From contig CM057465.1 in assembly GCA_030035585.1 (NCBI GenBank), positions 27,360,001 through 27,424,000 on the forward strand: a DNA stretch of 64,000 bases, written 5' to 3'. This document shows, in pieces, positions 59,243-64,000 of the stretch; the first letter of the stretch is position 1; every line of letters starts with the position of its first letter. The notes under the pieces were generated by a model. That model had not been told where the DNA came from. It did no database searches and was given only the letters and a program-made list of their open reading frames with translations. Both the position numbers and the translations under genes were made by a program. The DNA comes from Dugong dugon (Eukaryota > Chordata > Mammalia > Sirenia > Dugongidae).

Positions 59243-59424
59243 TCACATACATAATTTTTCATAAATGTGATGACATCTTTCACACTGGATTTTTGTCAGT
59301 CTTGTCCTTTTTTTGCTTAGTTTCCTCATCTACCACCACCCAAACTCCTTCCACTCCCTTCTAGATAATCAGTCTTAACAACCTAGGATGTATCAATCCA
59401 TATTTTTCCTCATCATTACATGTT

Positions 59425-59688
59425 TTCGTGTGCTGTCAAGTGAATTCCAACTCATAGCGACCCTGTATGACAGAGTATAATTGCTCTATAGGGTTTCCTA
59501 TAGAGTCGCTGTGAGTTGGAACTGACTCGATGGCACCTAACAACAGCAGCAGCATGGGGTTTCCTAGGCTGTAATCTCTACAGGAGCAAATCTCCAGGTC
59601 TTTTACCCTGCAGAGCAACTGGTGGCTTTGAACGGCTAACCTTTGGGTTAACAGTTAGGCAGTTAACCATTGTGCCACGAGGGTTCCT
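59425..59688 (-). repeat. AfroSINE with an internal inverted tail segment
   Basis: Outer parts (59425-59497, 59555-59688) are minus-strand AfroSINE. Between them 59498-59554 is the SINE/RTE 3' end in plus orientation (TGAGTTGGAACTGACTCGAT, GGCACCTAACAACAGCAGCA). The flanks TCATCATTAC / TCATCATCAT suggest a single insertion site. Confidence 0.85.
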
Positions 59689-59730
59689 TCATCATCATAT
59701 AGCCCTATACAAAAGTATATAGAGACAGAT

Positions 59731-59935
59731 TAAAACAAAATCAAACCCATTGCCCTCGAGTTGATTTCAGCTCATGGTGACTTCAGGTGTTACAGAGTAG
59801 AACCACTCCATAGGATTTTCTCAGCTGCGATCTTTGCAGAAGCAGGTCACCAGGACTTTTTTCTGCGGCTCCACTGAGTGGGTTTGAACAGCCAACCGTT
59901 AGGTTGGTAGGTGAGCACAAACCATCTGCACCATA
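59731..59935 (-). repeat. AfroSINE, full-length
   Basis: AAAACAAAATCAAACCCATT, CTCAGCTGCGATCTTTGCAG, TGAGCACAAACCATCTGCAC. Confidence 0.93.
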
Positions 59936-60562
59936 GAAAGATTAGAGAGAGATAAATGTACACAAATAAAAAAATTTTTGGTCATTCCTTTGTAAAATCA
60001 GTTCATATTATATATTCTTTAGGTATCTTACTTTTCTCCCTCAACAATACATGGCTGTAATCCTTCTAAGTCAACTGGCATTATTCTATTTCACTCTTTT
60101 TGGAGGCTACGTAATATTTAATGATGTAGACATATCTTAATTTACACCTTAATTTATGCCTAGTGAAAGGCATTAATTTGGTTTCAATTTTTTTTTTTCC
60201 TTTTGCCACAGTAAATAATACTGATGTAGAAATCCTGTTTATATCCTTACGTATTTGTTTCTATGGGTTAGATTCCCAGGAGGCGGATGCTGGATTGAAG
60301 GATGAGTACATATTTTTAATTTTAATAAATGTTACTAGATTTACTTTCAAAAAGCTGTTAAAAATTCCCGTTTCCACCAGCAATGTATAAAAGTGACCTT
60401 TTCCCCACATCTCCGCTAGCAATGTGTGTTTTCACTTGTTGTTTTTTGCCAGCCTGATGGGCGTAAAGTGATAATTTATCATTATTTTACTTTTTGTTTT
60501 CCCAGCTGGTTGTAATTTGAGCATTTTTTCAGATTTTTCATCCATTTGGATTTGATTCTTTA

Positions 60563-61794
60563 TAGCTTTTGCTCAGAGCAAGACTTTTTTTAAAAAAAAT
60601 TTTTACTTAGTGATGAAGTTAGTAGAATATTGCTAAAACATGTTTTAGAAAACAGAAAAATTAGGATTTATTGTAGTCACCAATATCTCTATGTGATTTA
60701 TAACACTAACTAAAAACACTGGGATATCAAAAAATTATCTTGTGAGTACTATTCAATTCTGGAATGTCTACTTGGTGGGCAGAATATGGCTGTTTCTTCT
60801 CTCCATAAGGAATTGTCTTCCTCTTAATGCCTTACTTCTGGTTTGATGATGTGCTGCTATATAAATTCAAGTAAGATTTTATATTAAATAGAACCAGTCC
60901 CATTTATTTGAGTGCCATTCGAAATACTAGTTTTCAAAAAAAGCACAAAAATCAGTAGGGAAAGAAATTGTATTTTTAAGCTTCTAAGAAGACTTTATAA
61001 ACAACAGAGCCTAGAGAACAAAAAAAAAAAGCCATAAAATGAATTGACAGTGTCCTTTCAAGTGAACATATGTTAGTTTTATGCATCCATATGTGTTCAC
61101 ATGTGCCCTACATATGCAGTCAGCTGCTAGCCAACCAGATTGTTCAATATGTATGTTTACTATAAAACAAGCTGAAAGTGTTTGGTCTCTTTGTTAGAGT
61201 AACAGTTCATAATTTCAAGTATGCAAACATCAGTTGTTTCTCATTTCTTTTTCTTGCTAGCCAAATGAGCTGTTGATGCTCAATTTGGCAAGATTCTGAC
61301 TGAGACTGACTCTTGGCCAGCTACAAAAACCTGACCCTGAAAGTTTGAGGAATTTTTACAAGAGTAAAGAGTTTTTTTCCTAATAGCTCCCTAAACCATA
61401 GAACGTTTCCTTAGAGCGCCAACCAGTTCTCTCTCACTCAAAATCCCAAAGGATGACCACTAGCATTGCTTGGATACTAATGGATGGAGTTAGGGTGTGA
61501 AATGAGGGTATCAAGTCATCTCATACTTTGGTCAAACATTCTTTCAAAACCTGCTAGTAATAAAGAAAAGCCTAAGTGTGTAGAGATTTTATTTGTGATA
61601 GTATCTTTAGTTATGAGCTTTCCGCATCTCTTTTATTTCACCTTTTATGACAGTGCCCTGAGGCTTAAAAAGATGAATGAAGTTTGCCCTTGAATCAATT
61701 ATATGTCTGTTTCCACAATCTCAGAATCTAATTCAGTTATCACTGTTAGTACTGTTTGCTGCCTGAACAGCAAGAAGAAGAAGCATGTTAAGGA
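60563..61794. other. Unassigned upstream sequence
   Basis: Nothing recognised on either strand. Confidence 0.6.
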
Positions 61795-62012
61795 ATCAGA
61801 CTGTAGTGAAAAGAGCTTGTGCTCTGGAGTGACAGTGCCTGTGTCCAGTCCTGTTCTGTCATTCCCCAGCTGAGTGACCTTCAGTAAGCAGCTTCATACT
61901 TCCAACTTCAGTTTTCTCATCAGCTTGATGAGAACAGGAATGCCGACTTCTGAAATGTCTAATGAAAATGAAATGAGATAGCCTCTATAAAGATCAATGC
62001 ACAGTACTTGGG
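61795..62012 (-). repeat. MIR SINE, antisense
   Basis: GTAGTGAAAAGAGCTTGTGC, CATTCCCCAGCTGAGTGACC, TCAGTTTTCTCATC, AATGCACAGTACTTGG. Confidence 0.88.
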
Positions 62013-62572
62013 TGTGATGGTTAAGATTGTGTGTCAGCTAGGCTAACCAGCATTCTCAGTGTTTTGGCAGTCGTATAATGTCATGATCACTTCCCTGCTG
62101 AGATATGATACGTGATCTCCTCTGTGATGGGATCTGCTGTGTGTGGCCAGTCGGTTGAGGCGGGGGGTTTCCTTGGGTGTGTGGCTGGCAACAAATATTG
62201 GTGGACATTCTGGCAGGACTTGGGGGATTTTTGCTCACACTGGATCCTGCAGTTGGCTCCTCTTCATCTGGCCTACGGTTCTTGGGACTTGAGCTAGCAG
62301 CTTACCTGTGGTCTTGCCTGCCACTCTTGGGATGCATCGATCTTTGCAGTCTGTGAGCAAGAGCCCTGCTCTCTGACCTGCCAACCTCGGGCTTACCAGC
62401 CCCTGTGGCTTCGTGAATCAGGAGAAGCCTCTATCCTGACCCACAAATTTGGGACGTTCCAGCTTCTACAACCGTGTGGGCCATTTTCTTAATATAAATC
62501 TCTTTCTATATATGTATTTATATGCTTTACTGGTTTTGCTTCTTTAGAAAACCCAGCCTAAGACACCAGGAT
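62013..62572 (+). mobile_element. Solo LTR, ERVL/MLT2-like
   Basis: Starts TGTGATGGTTAAGATTGTGT and ends TTCTTTAGAAAACCCAGCCT then AAGACA, the terminal sequences of ERVL-type LTRs. Near the 3' end TTCTACAACCGTGTGGGCCA precedes the ATATAAATCTC polyadenylation region. No internal retroviral genes are present. Confidence 0.78.
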
Positions 62573-62880
62573 ACTGTAAGCACTCAATTAACATATATTC
62601 TCTTCTTTCTCATTCCCACTTCCCTCTCCCTAGTATCTGCCAAAAGAAAAAAGCAAGAGAACTGGTAATATTTCTTGGTCAAAGAAGTAATCCAAAAGTT
62701 CTCGATTACAATAATAGGGAAAAAAATGCAGAATTCAACAGAAAAAAATTTGATTACGAACGTTAGCTTTGATATTTTAAGAGAGACAGGATTAATAAGT
62801 ATGTATGTATGTATAAATGCAACCATAAATGTATTCGTTTGGTTCATCATTTATTTAGCACCTGCTATATGCTAATTTGA
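62573..62880. other. Unassigned sequence, right end L2/MIR-like
   Basis: 62845-62877 (CATTTATTTAGCACCTGCTA) looks like the L2 or MIR border; the rest is unassigned. Confidence 0.5.
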
Positions 62881-63078
62881 GGAGCCCTGGTGGTGCAGTG
62901 GTTAAAGCCCTCAGCTGCTAACTAAAAGGTCAGTGGTTCAAACCCACCTACCGCTCTTTGGGAGAAAGATGGGACAATCTGCTTCCAGAAAGATTTACAG
63001 CCTTGAAAACCCTATGGGGAAGTGCTACTTTGTCCTTTCGGGCGACTATGAGTCACAATTGACTAGACAGAAGTAGTA
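62881..63078 (+). repeat. AfroSINE, full-length
   Basis: GGAGCCCTGGTGGTGCAGTG, GTGGTTCAAACCCACC, GGGAGAAAGATGGGACAATC with the full middle, ACTATGAGTCACAATTGACT. A young-looking head. Confidence 0.95.
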
Positions 63079-63083
63079 TACGT

Positions 63084-63384
63084 CTAGTTCAGTAGTAGAA
63101 TTCTCACCTTCCAGGTAGTAGACCCGGGTTCGATTCCCAGCCAATGCACCTCAAGCACAGCTGTCATCCGTCTGTCAGTGGAGGCTTGTGTGTTGCTATG
63201 ATGCTGAATAAGTGTCAGTGAAGCTTCCCGACTAAGACGGAGCAAGAAGAAAGGCCTGGTGATCCACTTCCAAAAACAGCTGATGAAACCCTATGGATCA
63301 CAATGGTCCAATCTGTTGTGCATGGGGTTGACATGAGTCAAGGGCCAACTCAATGGCAGCTAACAACAACAACAATATGTCTAG
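63084..63384 (+). repeat. Composite SINE: tRNA-Gly head, RTE-like body and tail
   Basis: The head (63084-63152) follows tRNA-Gly: GTAGAATTCTCACCTTCCAG, GACCCGGGTTCGATTCCCAG, CCAATGCACC, with A- and B-box promoter positions retained. The body CTGTCAGTGGAGGCTTGTGT, GTTGCTATGATGCTGAATAA matches the RTE 5' region at 45648, and it ends GGCAGCTAACAACAACAACA like the RTE tail. Confidence 0.9.
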
Positions 63385-63628
63385 AACAATGCCTAGCATA
63401 TAATAAAAACTCTTGAAACCAAAATCATTGCTGTCGAGTGGATTCCAACTCATAGCAACAGTGACCCTATAAGACAGAGTAGAACTGCTACATAGGGTTT
63501 CCGGAGCGGCTCATGGATTCAAACTGCTGACCTTTTGGTTAGAAGCCGAGCTCTTAATGACTGCACTACCAGGGCTCCAGCATATAATAGATGTCAATAA
63601 ATATTTCTTAAGTAAATGAATGAAAATC
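63383..63628 (+). repeat. LINE-2 3' terminus, split by an AfroSINE
   Basis: TCTAGAACAATGCCTAGCAT | SINE | AGATGTCAATAAATATTTCT, AAGTAAATGAATG. Confidence 0.88.
63406..63578 (-). repeat. AfroSINE, deletion subfamily
   Basis: AAACCAAAATCATTGCTGTC, GGTTTCCGGAGCGGCTCATG at the deletion, CTACCAGGGCTCC. Perfect 11-bp target duplication AGCATATAATA (63395-63405, 63579-63589). Confidence 0.96.
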
Positions 63629-64000
63629 AAGTCCCTACAGCACCATCATAATTTCTTTCTAGGTGCTCAGTTTCCTGGGTTTGCTAGTGACAAATCCTTG
63701 CTTTCCAAGGTGGATGTCATAATAAGAAAGATGTGCATATCTGTTGTCATTGATTTATGCAGCCCCTGAAAAGTAACTAGAAGACTTTCATCCAACTTCC
63801 AGCTTCCAATATAGGCTCCTTTTACATCTGACTACCTCTCACTCCCTCTTTCTCTTCCTTCATTCAGTCTTCCTGAAGCTGTCTAATTTTTCCCCTCAAC
63901 TGAAAATTAAAATTTCCATAGCTGCAGGTGTTCGCGTGTTTAGGGCAAAATGAGCCACTGCTGACAATTTTAAAGAAAGAGAAAACAGCTGTTTGCATCT
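63629..64000. other. Unassigned upstream sequence
   Basis: Nothing recognised up to the right edge; no GC-rich first exon of a neighbouring gene is visible. Confidence 0.6.

Larger units (their letters stand above)
59270..60562 (-). repeat. Old L1 (L1M) antisense, split by two AfroSINEs
   Basis: 59270-59420 and 59940-60562 form one old L1 complement: AGGCTACGTAATATTTAATG, TTTCCACCAGCAATGTATAA, CCACATCTCCGCTAGCAATG, GCCAGCCTGATGGGCGTAAA. Confidence 0.8.

Noticed and set aside
63084..63152. Possible genuine tRNA-Gly gene
   Set aside because: The acceptor stem and D-arm carry mismatches and the sequence runs straight into RTE-like SINE body, so it is a SINE head.

Overview
This is mammalian nuclear DNA, AT-rich and gene-poor, from an afrotherian and most likely a paenungulate (elephant, hyrax, sirenian). 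The evidence is about 29 copies of the tRNA-derived AfroSINE family, several of which carry the internal ~45-bp deletion known from the hyrax-sirenian-proboscidean subfamily. There are also many RTE-type LINE copies whose tails match the AfroSINE tail, and L1 copies of one lineage. Older layers (MIR, L2, old L1, MaLR/ERVL LTRs, hAT-type DNA element) are those shared by all placental mammals. The species cannot be fixed from the sequence alone.

The only protein-coding sequence I can support is one exon. The minus strand at 11496-11555 encodes [20 protein letters not shown], the N-terminus of tetraspanin-8 (TSPAN8), with a strong Kozak context and a canonical GTAAGT donor. TSPAN8 is therefore transcribed right to left. 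Positions 1-11495 are its first coding intron (the next exon lies beyond the left edge). Everything to the right of about 11.65 kb is upstream: promoter-proximal DNA, possibly an intron if there is a separate 5' non-coding exon, and then intergenic DNA. In human the next gene upstream of TSPAN8 is LGR5, but none of it is visible here.

Layout. 1-11.5 kb: intron holding an L1 3' end, RTE pieces, a MaLR LTR hit by two SINEs, old LINE sequence, three MIRs and, at 11.16-11.28 kb, a non-repeat block with a homeodomain palindrome and paired SOX-like sites. 11.5-11.75 kb: TSPAN8 exon and AT-rich upstream DNA. 12-27 kb: mostly unique DNA, L2 and AfroSINEs, with a ~1.3-kb insertion inside an L2 at 22.2-23.5 kb bounded by ~210-bp inverted repeats. 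27.9-36.3 kb: RTE copies in both orientations, L2 and MIR. 36.3-45 kb: mostly unique upstream DNA plus a hAT-type element. 45.6-53.2 kb: a near-complete RTE split by an L1 with an 18-bp target duplication, a tRNA-Gly-headed fragment, and an internally deleted RTE. 55-57.1 kb: a 2.1-kb L1 3' end. 57-64 kb: SINE-rich DNA, old L1, an ERVL-like LTR and a composite tRNA-Gly SINE.

Most other open reading frames are chance frames or decayed LINE ORF2 remnants. I see no RNA gene, CRISPR array, operon or other prokaryotic feature. The most useful biology is the TSPAN8 5' end with its candidate regulatory DNA, and the record of retrotransposons nesting into and borrowing from each other.
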